64,000 nucleotides of DNA from Linum tenue (GCA_946122785.1 CAMGYJ010000002.1:44542495-44606494), one strand, 5' to 3'. Counted from the first letter of the stretch, positions 39,496 through 50,398 are shown. Program-made: numbers and translations. Notes: generated by a model not told the origin, from the letters alone.

Positions 39496-40843
39496 TGACT
39501 CACTCCTACTATCACTCTAGAAATTGGCCAAGTGTAACCACTTCCTAAAGGGTAGTATAGCGGGTTTGGATTTTAATGTCAACCCGGGTCCTAGATTTGA
39601 TGACTACTCAGTGAATTCTTATTATCTAGCAGTGAAACTTTAGTGCAAGTCCAAATTAACAAACAAACAAAGCAAGTTAAACGGTTGTTTTCAAGTCGAG
39701 AGAGGTCACCCGGATATGGTTCCTCCTAGACTGCAGTTAAACCGGATTGCAATTTACCAAGTTCAGTTTTCATGGAAGTTATACTGTGGAAGGTTCTTAA
39801 ACAGTCTGAAGACTCGACTAAAGGTCTCCAGACCCTCTCAATATGAGTCTCCAGCAGGCGACTAACCTCCACCGGAGTAAACAGATTGAGGCCCTAACGA
39901 ACCAAACCTCCACTACCGAATTGAATTCGGTACACAATAGTGAATTGGCTCCTCGACTAAAGTCGCCAATTCACTACCTTCAATTAAGGGTGCTCTATCA
40001 ACCTAGGCAGATATTCTCTTTCTAGCTTAAAGCAGAAACAACAGGAATTTGATCAGGATTCAAGTCATTCAATCATTCAGCCTCAATCGAATATAATCAA
40101 ATCATAAAATCTGTACTTGGGTTCATACAATCGGACCTAACATACAAATCTAGGGTTCTCCATACCCAAATGAATGGGAAAACTACTCTATGGAGAGAGA
40201 AGTTAAAGCAGATTCAGATGCGAAAATCATACTGTGAAGAATGAGTTTCTGCTCCTGGTCGTCGATCGACACTTCTCCAAGCTCAAGTCGGGCTCCAATG
40301 GTGATGAAGATCAAGCTATGGCACTTGGGAACTCTGGTTCGTCGCTTTCTCTCTCTAGGAATCGCTCTGTCTCTCTAAAACTCGGAACCCTTGATTTTTA
40401 GCCTTCTTTTCCTTTAAAAAACTGATGATCGCGATACCCGGTTGGTATTTTGGGTGTCGACCGGGTATGTGCTAAACGCGCCGTTTTGCCTCATGGGAAA
40501 TCCCCGGTCATGGCCAATAATCCCCGACCGGGGATTTTTGCCTCCTGCCCGGGCCCCCTTCTGTTTCTCACGGACGCCCAAAGCTTCAAATCCCCGGTCA
40601 TGGCCAGATAATACCCGACCGGGTATTTCTGCTCATGGCCGGGTATTTTTGCTCTCCAGCACACTTCAAGCCTCACTTACTCATTTCGACCCGAATCTCG
40701 TTCCTGCGCCTCGATGACAACGCTAAGCCCTGAAATATGACATAAACGCACAACCTAGCGTGAAATCGGCTTAAAACACGAGAATCAACATCTCAAACGG
40801 CTCAAGAATAGGGGTAAAAACATGTGCAATTATCGGTCTATCA
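39496..40843 (-). repeat. 3' LTR of element B
   Basis: 1,348 bases, a few percent different by eye from the 5' LTR. In sense it starts TGATAGACCGATAA and ends GGAGTGAGTCA. It carries an array of ACCCGGTCGGGTAT and CCCCGACCGGGGAT palindromes (40,434-40,665), followed by an AG-rich leader with GAACCCTAG. Confidence 0.92.
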
Positions 40844-40884
40844 AACTCCCCCACACTTAACCGTTTGCTTGTCCCCAAGCAAAC
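40844..40884 (-). promoter_or_regulatory. Polypurine tract and adjacent hairpin of element B
   Basis: In sense TTAAGTGTGGGGGAGTT directly precedes the 3' LTR and would prime plus-strand DNA synthesis. Next to it, GTTTGCTTG-TCCC-CAAGCAAAC (40,863-40,884) is a perfect 9-bp hairpin. The same pair is found in element A. Confidence 0.8.
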
Positions 40885-41674
40885 CTAACTCAAACCAATG
40901 CAACTCTCCAGACCTCTATAGCAACCAACAACCCCCATCATAGGTAGAGGATTTCCTAGATCATTTAGCAGCTTACGAGGTCAACCGACGCACAAGTCAT
41001 CCCATAGCTTCTTCGGCGAGAGCGCTAGTCTCGAGTCGGCATCATGGCTAATAGTGAGCAGAGGACAAATGAATCGTGGATGAATGGACTCTCAAAAACA
41101 AAAGATCATGGACTCACCTTTTTAAGGTGCTCTATTTTCTTCTTGAAGATGGTTGGAACCCTTTTTCTTTCTTTTTTGCTATTTTTTTGCTATTTTTTTT
41201 TTCAAAGGTTCTAACCTGTTTTTCAGAAAATGGGGGCTCCCACCTAGCAGAGGTTTTGTGGGAGCCCCGGCTCTTATTGGCCATGCCAAGAGCGGATGTC
41301 TCGAGCCTCGTGCGGGGGAAAGACATGTAAGGGGGCTGGAGGTAGTAGGTGGAAATTGGAAACGGATTCCCGTCTCCCCTTACACACTTTCGCCCTATTC
41401 GCACGGGAGACATTATTTTAAAGCACGCTTTCGAGCACCTTTTATTTCAAAACATGATACATGAGTCCATGACAGGTAGAGAGTCCACAACACCACACAA
41501 TTCAAGGGTCCTAAGATCACTAATTCACTAAATCAACCAACACAATATGAAGAAGAAATGAGACTTCTTAAATGCATAAACATCCTCCATAGTGCTACAC
41601 TACCTCCCTAGGTTTCACATTACTAAAGAGACTGTCAATTCAAAGCATACTGAGCAGGCAATTGCAAGGAACAC

Positions 41675-41729
41675 GTACTTGGAGCCCTCAAATTTTAAAA
41701 ATTTGGACAGTGAACTAGGCTCCAAGCAC
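41675..41729 (-). other. Two-stem hairpin with conserved bulge, copy H1
   Basis: Outer stem of 12 pairs, inner stem CAAATTTT/AAAATTTG, and between them the sense bulge TAGTTCACTGTC opposite AG. The single stem mismatch is A-C on the plus strand and therefore G-U in the sense RNA. It lies in the 3' non-coding part of element B, 35 bases from a PPT-like tract (41,764-41,782). Confidence 0.75.
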
Positions 41730-41763
41730 ACAAACAGATCTAATGCAGTCAAAAGATAAACAT

Positions 41764-41782
41764 CCCCCCCCCCACACACTTA
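41764..41782 (-). promoter_or_regulatory. Second PPT-like G tract in element B
   Basis: In sense CTTAAGTGTGTGGGGGG, similar to the terminal PPT but about 0.9 kb upstream of it. A counterpart with the same neighbours is in element A at 44,752-44,767, and another copy lies at 53,430-53,444. Confidence 0.5.
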
Positions 41783-41900
41783 AGATCGGCATTGCCCTCA
41801 ATGGAGAAGAGGGAAGAAAAGGGGAACGATGTTACCGGTGTGCACGGACTGCAGGAGACTGGAAGTGGACCAGTCGGAATGAAGCGGACTGGAGAGAGGA

Positions 41901-43264
41901 TGACACGCCAAAACACAACACCAAACTGCGACCAAGTGTAATCGCAGTCCGGGAATGCAGTAACAGGAAAGTTTTATTATCAACCCGGGGTCTAGATCTA
42001 CTGCTTACTCCGTGATTATCAATTATCTAGCCAACTAAGTCGAGTGATTTGTGTTTAAACTAAACGCAGTAAGAAAGCAGTAAATGGTTCGGTTTTCAAA
42101 AGCAGGAAAGAGTCACTCGGGAATGAGTCCCCCTAGCTCCTTAGTTAGGTTCAATTGTAATTACCCTGGGTTGATTCAATGTTGATTAGACTGCGGAAGA
42201 TCCGTCAGTAGCTTGGAATCTCTTAAGCTGACCAAGCCCTCTCAGTCTAACTACCCGGAAGACGACTAGTCTTCACCGGGATAGAAAGCTGAGGCTATGA
42301 ACACAGGACTCCGCTACTGGAATTGAATTCCAGTACAAAGAAGTAAACTGGATAACTCTCGTATAACCAATCTCCTACTATCGAATGAAGAGGCTCTAAC
42401 AACCTAATCAGATTCTATCTATCTCAAGTTGCAGCAGAAATCAAGAAAAGCTGATCAGACTTCAATCAATTCAATAAACATGCATCATTCGATTAAAACC
42501 AAATAGTATAATCATCCCAAGTCATTACAATCAAATCCCTAACACAAGGAACTAGGGTTCTTCATACCCAAGTGAGAGAAAGGTTCTACTCCATAGAGAG
42601 AGAAAGAAAAACAGAAATCAGAGTAGTCATACTCATAAAGATGAGGAAAATCTGCTCTGGGATATCAATCTTCACTCCTGGGGACGCAATATGGGCTTCA
42701 ATGGTGAGAAATCCACTCCAAATAGCTCCTAGGGTTTGTTCTTCGCTCTTTCTCTCTCTAAAACTCTATTTTTGCTCTCAAAATCCGATTCCTCCTCTCC
42801 TTTTGGCTGAAATCTGCCTAAAAGGGCATCACTGGGCAAAACACGGTCGAGGGCACGGCCGTGTTCTGCTCCAGCCCGCCAGTGCCCTTTGCCACGTGGT
42901 AATTACACGGCCACGGTCTGGGGAAAACACGGGCGTGTTTTGATGTGGACACGGCCGTGTTTTGAAATGGTCCCGCCCGTGTTTTAATGCTCGTGCAGGG
43001 CAATTGTAGGGAAGCCTCGGCAGTAAAAGCACGGGCCAGGAACACGGTCGTGCTTTGCAAGCCTCCTGCCCGTGTTTCGGTCCTAGCTCGACCAAATGAC
43101 TTCCGAATGCCCCGAAACTCGTGCTCAGCCTTTCCTTCGACGTCCGGGACCTGAAATGTGACAAAGTAGCACAACCCGGCGTAAAACAGTCCAAAAATAC
43201 ACGACTATGCTCCACAAACGGATAAGAACTAAGGGTGCAAACATGTGCAATTTCATCGTTATCA
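41901..43264 (-). repeat. 3' LTR of element A
   Basis: In sense it starts TGATAACGATGAAATTGC and ends TTTTGGCGTGTCA, 1,364 bases. The U3 carries ACACGGCCGTGTT and ACACGGGC/GCCCGTGTT palindromes and half-sites at about 42,838-43,078. An AG-rich leader with AACCCTAG follows. Confidence 0.92.
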
Positions 43265-43305
43265 AATTCCCCCACACTTAACCGTTTGCTTGTCCCCAAG
43301 CAAAC
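43265..43305 (-). promoter_or_regulatory. Polypurine tract and adjacent hairpin of element A
   Basis: In sense TTAAGTGTGGGGGAATT abuts the 3' LTR. The hairpin GTTTGCTTG-TCCC-CAAGCAAAC at 43,284-43,305 is identical to that of element B. Confidence 0.8.
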
Positions 43306-44669
43306 CAAGTCAGACACATGGTAAGCTCAAAACGTTTCAATCAAGCAGGCTTTAGGGCAAATCATATCGGCACAAAACACGTGGATCATACTGGCTTCCA
43401 AACATTAACACATGGCAACTCCAACGACAACCTAGACAACCACCACAGATGACATTCGAATGCAGTAGAGTCAAGCAAAGGAAGGGTTCCCTTCTGTTCA
43501 CCAACCAACATAGACTTGACTCAACCACTTATTCAAAACAGTCACTTCATGCACAAAGCTCAAGATATCATAATTAAGACCGAGCAATCTAGGTCCTCAC
43601 CGGGATAAAGAGTATAAAGAATATGAGAAAATGAATCGCTCACTCTCGACCAGTGGGGTCAGGACAATTGGATGCGAAAAATGCGCATGCTTATTCTCTC
43701 AATCCCTAACGTCTCTTCACCATGAATGTAGCCTCTAAATGCTAGAGTTCACATATGGGGTGTCACCACTAACTAATCCGGAAGCCTTAGACACGGGTTC
43801 AGATGACTAGCTAAGGTCTTGGACATGGGGAAAAAGCCTTTTAGGTGGTGGAAGTAATAGCACAAGGTTCCACATTTCCAAACTCAACACAATCACAGCC
43901 AAGCAAACCAGTAACTTTCTTTCTGCTATTCTGCATTACTCACATTCTTTAGGGCACGAGAGCGAAGGAGGTTATATAAATGTTAGCATTTCCAAGCCAG
44001 ACTGCTAAGAAACACTACTTAATGGGCACAAAACAGATTTTTGGTGGTGGCTCTCTTTTGCTTTTATGTTTTTTTTTTCTTTGATTTTCTTTATTTTTTT
44101 TCGTTCCTTAAGAGAACCACCACCTCTGCACATTTTCAAGCAAATGCCCAACTTTTAAGCACTGCCTCCAACCCTCACATTACATTTAGCAGAAACAGCA
44201 GAAAACATGTAAAAACCACTCTGTGGAACCTTCTAAAAGATGCAAAATGGTGATTTTTCAATGTAGACCGAAAGAAAGGATAACACACGGCTCAAAGGGG
44301 CTGACTAGGGGATATGACACATCAGGACAGTCAATTTGGTCATGGTTTAATCATATGCCTCCATCATCTTAGCTAGTGACAACGTGAATGCTACACATCA
44401 TGGAAGAGGGATCTATCGCACAAGAAAGAAACGAGCAGGCTCAAATCTCACATGGCTACCTATATGCTCTATCTCACATTCTGATTCCCTGAACTAGATG
44501 TATAAATGACTGTCAAAAGCAAGTGATCAAATCCAAGTCACAGTTGGTAAGCAAACAGTTGAAAATTGAATCTTAGTCACACTCAAGTTGTCATGCATCA
44601 GGTCAAAAGCCATTCAATTCACTAATCACATCCACTGTGCCAATACGATCAAACATCAAGCAAACAACA

Positions 44670-44723
44670 GTGCTTGGAGCCCTCAAATCTTGAGATTTGG
44701 ACAGCGGACTAGGCTCCAAGCAC
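44670..44723 (-). other. Two-stem hairpin with conserved bulge, copy H2
   Basis: A perfect 12-bp outer stem (GTGCTTGGAGCC/GGCTCCAAGCAC), inner stem CAAATC/GATTTG with a 4-base loop, sense bulge TAGTCCGCTGTC opposite AG. It lies between the env-position ORF and the 3' LTR of element A, 29 bases from a PPT-like tract. Confidence 0.8.
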
Positions 44724-44751
44724 TCATACACACGTTCCAATTAATACAAAG

Positions 44752-44767
44752 AACCCCCCCACACTTA
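44752..44767 (-). promoter_or_regulatory. Second PPT-like G tract in element A
   Basis: In sense TTAAGTGTGGGGGGGTT, about 1.5 kb upstream of the terminal PPT and immediately upstream of hairpin H2. It could act as an extra plus-strand primer or simply be a duplicated PPT. Confidence 0.5.
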
Positions 44768-45044
44768 AATGCGACAATGTCCTCAATGGAGCAGAGGGCA
44801 GGGAACGATGTTACCGTGAAATGAGATCAGGAACGGAGACTGGGAGGCAGACCAGTCAATAGCAGGGCACTGGAAGGGGAACCAGTCCGAGGCATAGAGC
44901 TAAAGTCAACAAAAGACACACACTGGGTGAAAGGACCGGAGTTCAAAGTCTACAATCCAAAATAAAACCAAAACCAAACAAAACAACAAGAACATGGAGT
45001 CTCAGTCTGGAAAACAAATGAGGCACAGAGCCAGCCACTCGCTA

Positions 45045-46271
45045 CTAGAATGCATCGCCACCATCGCCGGAAGGTGGGGGGTACTCGTCCTCATAGCCTG
45101 GGGACTGCACAAAGGGGTAGTGAACGGCGTTCGGGTCCAGACCCAGGTAGGACATAATGTAGTGCTGGCCGGACATCAGACGACGGCCGCGGTCCCGCTC
45201 ACGATCGAGGCGGGTGTGAAGGCGCTCCTGGCCGGCCAGAATGCTCTCGTTCTGCTGAGCGATGGCCGCCAACTGATCAGAGATGGGCACCACGGGAGAA
45301 GGCGACCCCGGAGCAGGAGATCTGGGTGCAGCGGAGGAGCTCGCGGGAGCCTGGGTACGGGGAACAGTGCGGCGGGGAACCCGGCGGCCCCCAGCTGCGC
45401 TGGACTCTGGCTGATCTCCCTCGGCAGGCTCAGGTGGGCGGGGGAAGCCCAAAATCCAGTGCAGACGCCCCTGGCGAGCCACCAAATGCTGGGCGCAGAG
45501 GGTGGCCTCGCCGAGCGGGGTTGGTCCTCGGACCTGGGTCATCCCGGTGATGTCGACCCCGTAGTAGCGGGCCAAGGCGGTGATCACCGGGCCACAAACA
45601 AGGTCGCGGTCCTGGCTGGCAGAGGCCTTGCCGAACGTCCGGGCAAGCACAGAGCCCAGCTGGATGGTTTCCTCAGTGCACCCAATCGCATGCATGAAGA
45701 ACAGTGTCCGGAGTGTGACCCGGTTGGCCGAGCCCTTGCTGGGAGTGTAGGAACAGGCAAGCAGATGGTTGAGGATGGGCCACTCCGGCCGGAGGAGAGA
45801 GGCCCGCGTCTGGCTGGCAACGTATTGCTCGTCCACGTGGTTGGGCTGGCAGATCCGCTGGAAATAAGCCTGGCACAGAAAGTCGGTGTGATCAGTGATG
45901 TCCAAGTGCAGGCGCCCATTGCTTGGGCGGGGGGAGTTGAGCCCGAGTGCAGAGGCCAACTCCCAGTAGCTGACGGAGTGCTCCACCCTGCTGAGGGTGA
46001 ACTGAACCGCATCAGCATGATCGGCGGACCCCTTCGAGGTGTGGCAGAAGGAAGCGTAGAACTCCCAGACGAGCTCCTGATAGGCCGGCTCAGCGAGGCA
46101 GAGAAGGCGCCGCCAACCATAGGAGCGAACAACGGCCTCCATCTGCAGCCTGCCATGGAGCGCCTCGAACACCTCAAAATCGAGGTGCAGGTGCTCGGAG
46201 ATGGTGCGGGTGCGGATGGTCCGCAGCAGATGGCGATGGGTGATGCTCAACTGATCGAGGTAGGCTTCCAT
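45045..46271 (-). CDS. Athila ORF-1-like protein in the env position of element A, intact
   Basis: An unbroken 408-residue frame from MEAYLDQLSITHRHLL to GGDAF. It resembles the ATHILA ORF-1 or 'putative plant transposon protein' family of plant retrotransposons: EVFEALHGRLQMEAVVRSYGWRRLL, YQELVWEFYASF, HSVSYWELASALGL, then FFMHAIGCTEETIQLGSVLA. The C-terminus is Pro/Ser-rich and then charged (RERDRGRRLM). I see no signal peptide or membrane helix in this frame, so calling it an envelope is a matter of position only. Its function is unknown. The start was chosen because it lies four bases after a strong 3' splice-site-like sequence, as in element B. An in-frame extension to 46,619 would run through that site and the two hairpins and is unlikely to be translated. 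Confidence 0.75.
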   Translation of the reverse strand: MEAYLDQLSITHRHLLRTIRTRTISEHLHLDFEVFEALHGRLQMEAVVRSYGWRRLLCLAEPAYQELVWEFYASFCHTSKGSADHADAVQFTLSRVEHSVSYWELASALGLNSPRPSNGRLHLDITDHTDFLCQAYFQRICQPNHVDEQYVASQTRASLLRPEWPILNHLLACSYTPSKGSANRVTLRTLFFMHAIGCTEETIQLGSVLARTFGKASASQDRDLVCGPVITALARYYGVDITGMTQVRGPTPLGEATLCAQHLVARQGRLHWILGFPRPPEPAEGDQPESSAAGGRRVPRRTVPRTQAPASSSAAPRSPAPGSPSPVVPISDQLAAIAQQNESILAGQERLHTRLDRERDRGRRLMSGQHYIMSYLGLDPNAVHYPFVQSPGYEDEYPPPSGDGGDAF

Positions 46272-46339
46272 GATCCTGCAAGGCACAAGGAATGACAAGT
46301 GGAAAAACAAGCGAACAGGGTCAAAGTTAGTCAAAACCC

Positions 46340-46391
46340 CACCGGGAGCCCTCATATCGAAAGATATGGACAATGGACTAGACTCCCGGTG
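46340..46391 (-). other. Two-stem hairpin, copy H3
   Basis: Outer stem CACCGGGAGCC/GACTCCCGGTG with one C-A on the plus strand (G-U in sense). The inner stem CATATC/GATATG keeps pairing although it differs from the other copies. Sense bulge TAGTCCATTGTC opposite AG. Confidence 0.78.
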
Positions 46392-46432
46392 AAACAAGCA
46401 TACCCATCTCACAAGTATCACACAACCAAATG

Positions 46433-46484
46433 CACCAGGGACCCTCAAATCGAGCGATTTGGACAGTGGACTAGGCCCCCGGTG
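46433..46484 (-). other. Two-stem hairpin, copy H4
   Basis: Outer stem CACCAGGGACC/GGCCCCCGGTG with two A-C positions on the plus strand (both G-U in sense). Inner stem CAAATC/GATTTG around GAGC, sense bulge TAGTCCACTGTC opposite AG. It is a tandem neighbour of H3. Confidence 0.78.
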
Positions 46485-47034
46485 AAATAAACACCAATTC
46501 CGAACCACAAAGCACCAATCCATCCACCACACACAAAACCACACAAGCCCGCATACAATGCCAACATGCAAATGGTAGGCCGAATAGCTGAAATCCAGAG
46601 ACAAAAATATAGCATGCAAAGAGTGATATCGGCCTACTAAATCGTTCCCAAATCATGCCACATTCACAATTCTTCACCTAACTCTAGGCATCGATTCTCC
46701 AGAAATAAAAGAAAAGGCAAGGGGAGCACACCTGGAGACGCAAGAAGATACCGGGAGAGTGGTGAAGAAAGTGGAAGAAAGCACCCCAAGTCGCCGGAAA
46801 ACTCACCGGAGAACTCGCCGCCGGCGACCCAACCTCGGCCAAACCAACCCAAAACTTTGGATAATGTGCTCCTCGACGCCAGGAGCATGGGGGTGGTCGC
46901 GGTTTGTGATTTGGAGGTCGGGAGAGGGAGTTATGGCTGGAAAATCGAATGAGAAGAGGAAATGGGCGATTTTCCGGCGAGGGGGGCGGCTAGGGTTGGG
47001 AGAAAATGAAATGAGGGTGGGGCTGAAAATCGAC

Positions 47035-47210
47035 TTATATAGGGGGGGGGGGGGATTAAAACAAGGGCGGGGTGGAACACGGCCGTGTTCTGCCTGTTCC
47101 CCGCCCGTGTTTTAACTGCCGAGAGCAGCTTTTTCCCCTTTTAAAACACGGGCGGACAGGGGCCAGAACACGGCCGTGTTCTGAACCCCTGCTGCCCGTG
47201 TTTTTACTGC
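47035..47210 (-). promoter_or_regulatory. Putative internal promoter of element A (palindrome array plus TATA)
   Basis: On the sense strand, palindromes ACACGGCCGTGTTC and half-sites of the LTR type (47,078-47,205) are followed by CTATATAAG at 47,034-47,042. GATTTTCAGCC and CAACCCTAGCC come next, words also found just after the array in the LTR. It lies 0.8 kb before the env-position ORF and may drive it separately. Confidence 0.5.
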
Positions 47211-47406
47211 CGAGCCCAATTCGCTTTTTTTCAAAATTCCAATTTCAAACCACTAAGACTCATTTGTGCCCCGGCTCTAAAATTTACCCAATCACACATT
47301 AAAAAGAACCGCCCGAGGCACGAAATACTTTCAGGACCGACTCCAGACAGACTCAAAGACTCAAAAACCGACAAAAATGAAATGAATAAAAATAACAAAA
47401 GGGTAG

Positions 47407-47471
47407 AAATGCAAACCGTGGTGGGGTTGCCTCCCCACAAGCGCTTCTTTACCGTCTTTTAGCTGGACGCC
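47407..47471 (-). other. Conserved 65-bp block after the pol stop, element A
   Basis: It starts 12 bases after the stop of the upstream ORF and differs from the block in element B (54,520-54,584) by one base. It contains a TGGGG/CCCCA hairpin and an AAGCGCTT palindrome. It is non-coding. Confidence 0.75.
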
Positions 47472-47482
47472 AGTATGGATGC

Positions 47483-50278
47483 TCAGAGAAGTGTAGGATC
47501 AGGTGCCTTCAAGAGCGGATCCACATCGCTCTTGAGGTACAACTTCAAATGGTGGCCATGCACGCGACGAATGTGGCCACCAGCATTCGCCAACTCGACT
47601 TGGCCATCCGGCAAGATGCAAGCGAGTGAATACTCGGATGGCCAAGGTGGGGCCGGGACCAGCTCGTAGTGGTCTCCGACTTTCTTTCGAGCAGGCTTAG
47701 CTGCCTGCAGTTTCGGCCGCCACTCCTCCTTGATCTGTTCTTTTGGTGGCGGAGTGGACAGGAGTGGCGGCGAAGGTATGTGAGGTGGATCCTGCAAAAT
47801 AGGAAACACAGAAGGATACACGACCGACTCGTGCTCCTGGTGAGATACAGCATGCAGAGGCGACGAAGCAGGTAGAGTATTAGCAATTGAAAACGTTATT
47901 CGCTCCTCGCCATCCCTCAAAACTAAGGTCCCATCATGCACATCTATGAGAGCCTTGGCGGTGGCTAGGAAAGGCCTTCCCAGTATAAGGGGCACTTCTG
48001 TGTCCTCATTGATGTCCAGGACAACAAAATCCACAGGATATTTGAATTTGCCAACCTTAACCAGAAGGTCTTCCACTATGCCCCTAGGATGCACTACAGA
48101 TCTGTCAGCTAATTGAAGGGTCATCCTAGTAGCACGGGGTTCACCTAGGCCTAGTTTCTTGAACAATTTATACGACATAACATTGATACTAGCACCTAAA
48201 TCCGCCAAGGACCTCTCTACATGCAATTTATCAATAGAGCACGGGATAGTAAAAATACCTGGGTCCTTCTGCTTCTGCGGAAGCTTGTTCTGCAGAATAG
48301 CCGAGCACTCCTCGCTGAGCTCCACAGTGGCCAGCTCACTCAGCTTCTGCTTCTTCGAGAGAAGCTCTTTCAGAAACTTCGCATACTTAGGCATTTGAGA
48401 TAGTGCCTCCGGGAAGGGCACTTGGACATTCAGCTTCCTAAGCATGGCCATGAAGTTTTCGAACTCTGCCTCCAGCCTGTCTCTGTGCAACCGAGTAGGG
48501 AAGGGGAGTTTCGGGATATACTCCTTCACTACCGGTTGTGGCTTAGGTGCAGGCACCTCAACCTCCTTCTCTGCTTCTTCTTCAACCGCTGGAGATGCTA
48601 AGACAGGGGTCTCTCTCTCTTGTTCCCGAACAGGTGGATCTACAGTCATCTTGCCACTCCTGGTCATGATGGCATTGCAGTGCTCGTTCGGGTTCTGCGG
48701 ATGAGGGGTGGTCTGAGCGGGTAGAGTGCCAGGAGCCCTTTGAGCTACAGCCTGGGCAACACTCCCAAGCTGGGTTTGTATATCCTGCAAGACAGTCTGT
48801 GTGTTCCTCTGGCCAGCTTCAAGAGCCAGGAATTTACCCGAGGCCTTTTCCATGAACTGCTCGATAGTGTTGAATTTCTGAGCACTAGAACTGGAGAGAG
48901 AACCCACCAAGTCCCGCAATTCAACCATCTGATCATTCTGCACTAGGGTAGCAGGGGCTGCACCTAGCTGCTGGAAAGGTCGCGGCTGTGATTGAGGTGG
49001 AACTGGCCCCTGCCTGGGCGGGTAGAGTGGCTGCTGTGGCTGCTGAAATTGCCCCTGTCTGGGCTAGTACGGAGGCCTCTGGAAACCAGGTGGTCCCTGG
49101 GGAGCTGGTGGCTTGGGGTTTGCCCCAGCCCAAGAAAAGTTAGGATGCTGGCGCCACCCCTCGTTATAGGTGTTGTTGTAGGGGTCGAAGCGCCTGGCAT
49201 TACTGATGAAGTCCACCTGCTCCTGGGGAGTAGATGATTCCCTCATCGCATGGCAGTCCTCCACGGTGTGATGGGAGCTCTCACACCACTGGCAATGCAT
49301 CGCCTGCGGCTGTCCTGTACCTGCAATCAAACCAGAACGATCGATAGCTGAAACCAGCTTCGATACCACCTGCACCAAATCAGTTGACTGGGTGCCCACA
49401 GCATGCACACCCCGTCCTGGTGCTCGTCTCGATCTCCTGGCAGTGCCCCAATCGTACCCGTTCTCCGCCATCTCCTCAAAAAGTTGATTCAGTTGTGGCG
49501 GTATTTTGGTCAGCATGTTCCCGCCACAAACCGAGTCAATCAGCTGCTTGTCCTTCGGGAAGAGGGCGTGATAGAAGGTGCCCACCTTGAAAGCATCATT
49601 GAAACCATGATTGGGACACCTGAGAAAGAGACTGGTGTATCTCTCCCAAGCATCCCTGATGGTCTCATCCTCATCCTGAGCAAAATGTGTAATTTGCTTC
49701 TGCAGGTCAGCTGTCTTGGATGGGGGATGGTAGCGGGTGAGGAACTTGTCCGCCAGGTTGGCGAAAGTGGTGATAGAGCCCGGAGGTCAAGTGTCTAGCC
49801 ACTCATTGGCTTGCCCCTCCAGAGTGAATGGGAAGTACCTCAGCTGGATGGCATCTGCTGGTACCCCATTGATCTTGATTCCATCGATGAGCTCGTGGAA
49901 TCGCCTGAGATGTGATTGGGGGCACTCCCCCTCCTTGCCACGGAACACCACTGAACCGTGCAGCATGGTGATTACTGATGTGCTCACCTCAAAATTGTTG
50001 GATGGGACATGAGGGTGTTGAATGGGTGACCTCATGTCCGCAGCTCTAGCGGTCCAGTAGGATCCCATGGTCTGCTCATCTGGATTGATCACATCATGGC
50101 TCTGTGGATCAGCCATCTCTCCTTCTTCTTCTTCTTCTTCTTCTTCTTCTTCGATCTGCAGCTGTGATAGTGCCTCCTCCGCAGCCAATCGCGCCTTTAG
50201 AGCCCGCTTGAAGTTCCTGCAGGTTCGTTCAAGTTCCTGGTCCAATGGCAGTAGATCTCCCGACTGGCTACGGGTCAT
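47483..50278 (-). pseudogene. gag-protease ORF of element A fused to the integrase tail, two in-frame stops
   Basis: One frame of 932 codons from MTRSQSGDLLPLDQELE to DPTLL, interrupted only by TGA after EWLDT (about 49,787) and TAG after FQRPPY (about 49,064). Gag contains a poly-Glu run from a GAA tract (50,121-50,152), HLRRFHELIDGIKI and a zinc knuckle CQWCESSHHTVEDC. The protease reads SLADLGASINVMSYKLFKKL with an Asp-Leu-Gly active site, then VPLILGRPFLATA. After a Pro/Lys-rich linker the frame ends VRRVHGHHLKLYL-like (IRRVHGHHLKLYL), which in element B is the end of integrase. About 3 kb of RT, RNase H and integrase are absent, cleanly and in frame. Confidence 0.88.
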
Positions 50279-50398
50279 GCACTACCTGCACACAATCAGC
50301 AGAGGCAACCCGTGAAGGCACACAGGTGGAAGAGAAAAATGCAATAACGAAAAAGCTAGAGTAAAAAATTCTCACGTTTCCCCAATAACCTAGAGGGG

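Larger units (their letters stand above)
46276..46731 (-). other. Putative intron before the env-position ORF of element A
   Basis: The donor TCCAG|GTGTGC at 46,732/46,731 and the acceptor CCTTGTGCCTTGCAG at 46,276 frame 456 bases. Element B has the same donor (CAG|GTGTGT) and an acceptor (GATTTTGCAG) in the same relation to its ORF. Hairpins H3 and H4 lie inside. It is a prediction from sequence, with no transcript to confirm it. Confidence 0.55.

Noticed and set aside
45045..46271. Calling the third ORF a viral envelope protein
   Set aside because: No signal peptide, membrane helix or cleavage site is visible. Only the position is env-like, so the name Athila ORF-1-like is used.
44994..46295. 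433-codon plus-strand ORF
   Set aside because: It is the complement of the Athila ORF-1-like gene, which has family motifs on the minus strand. The plus-strand product has none.
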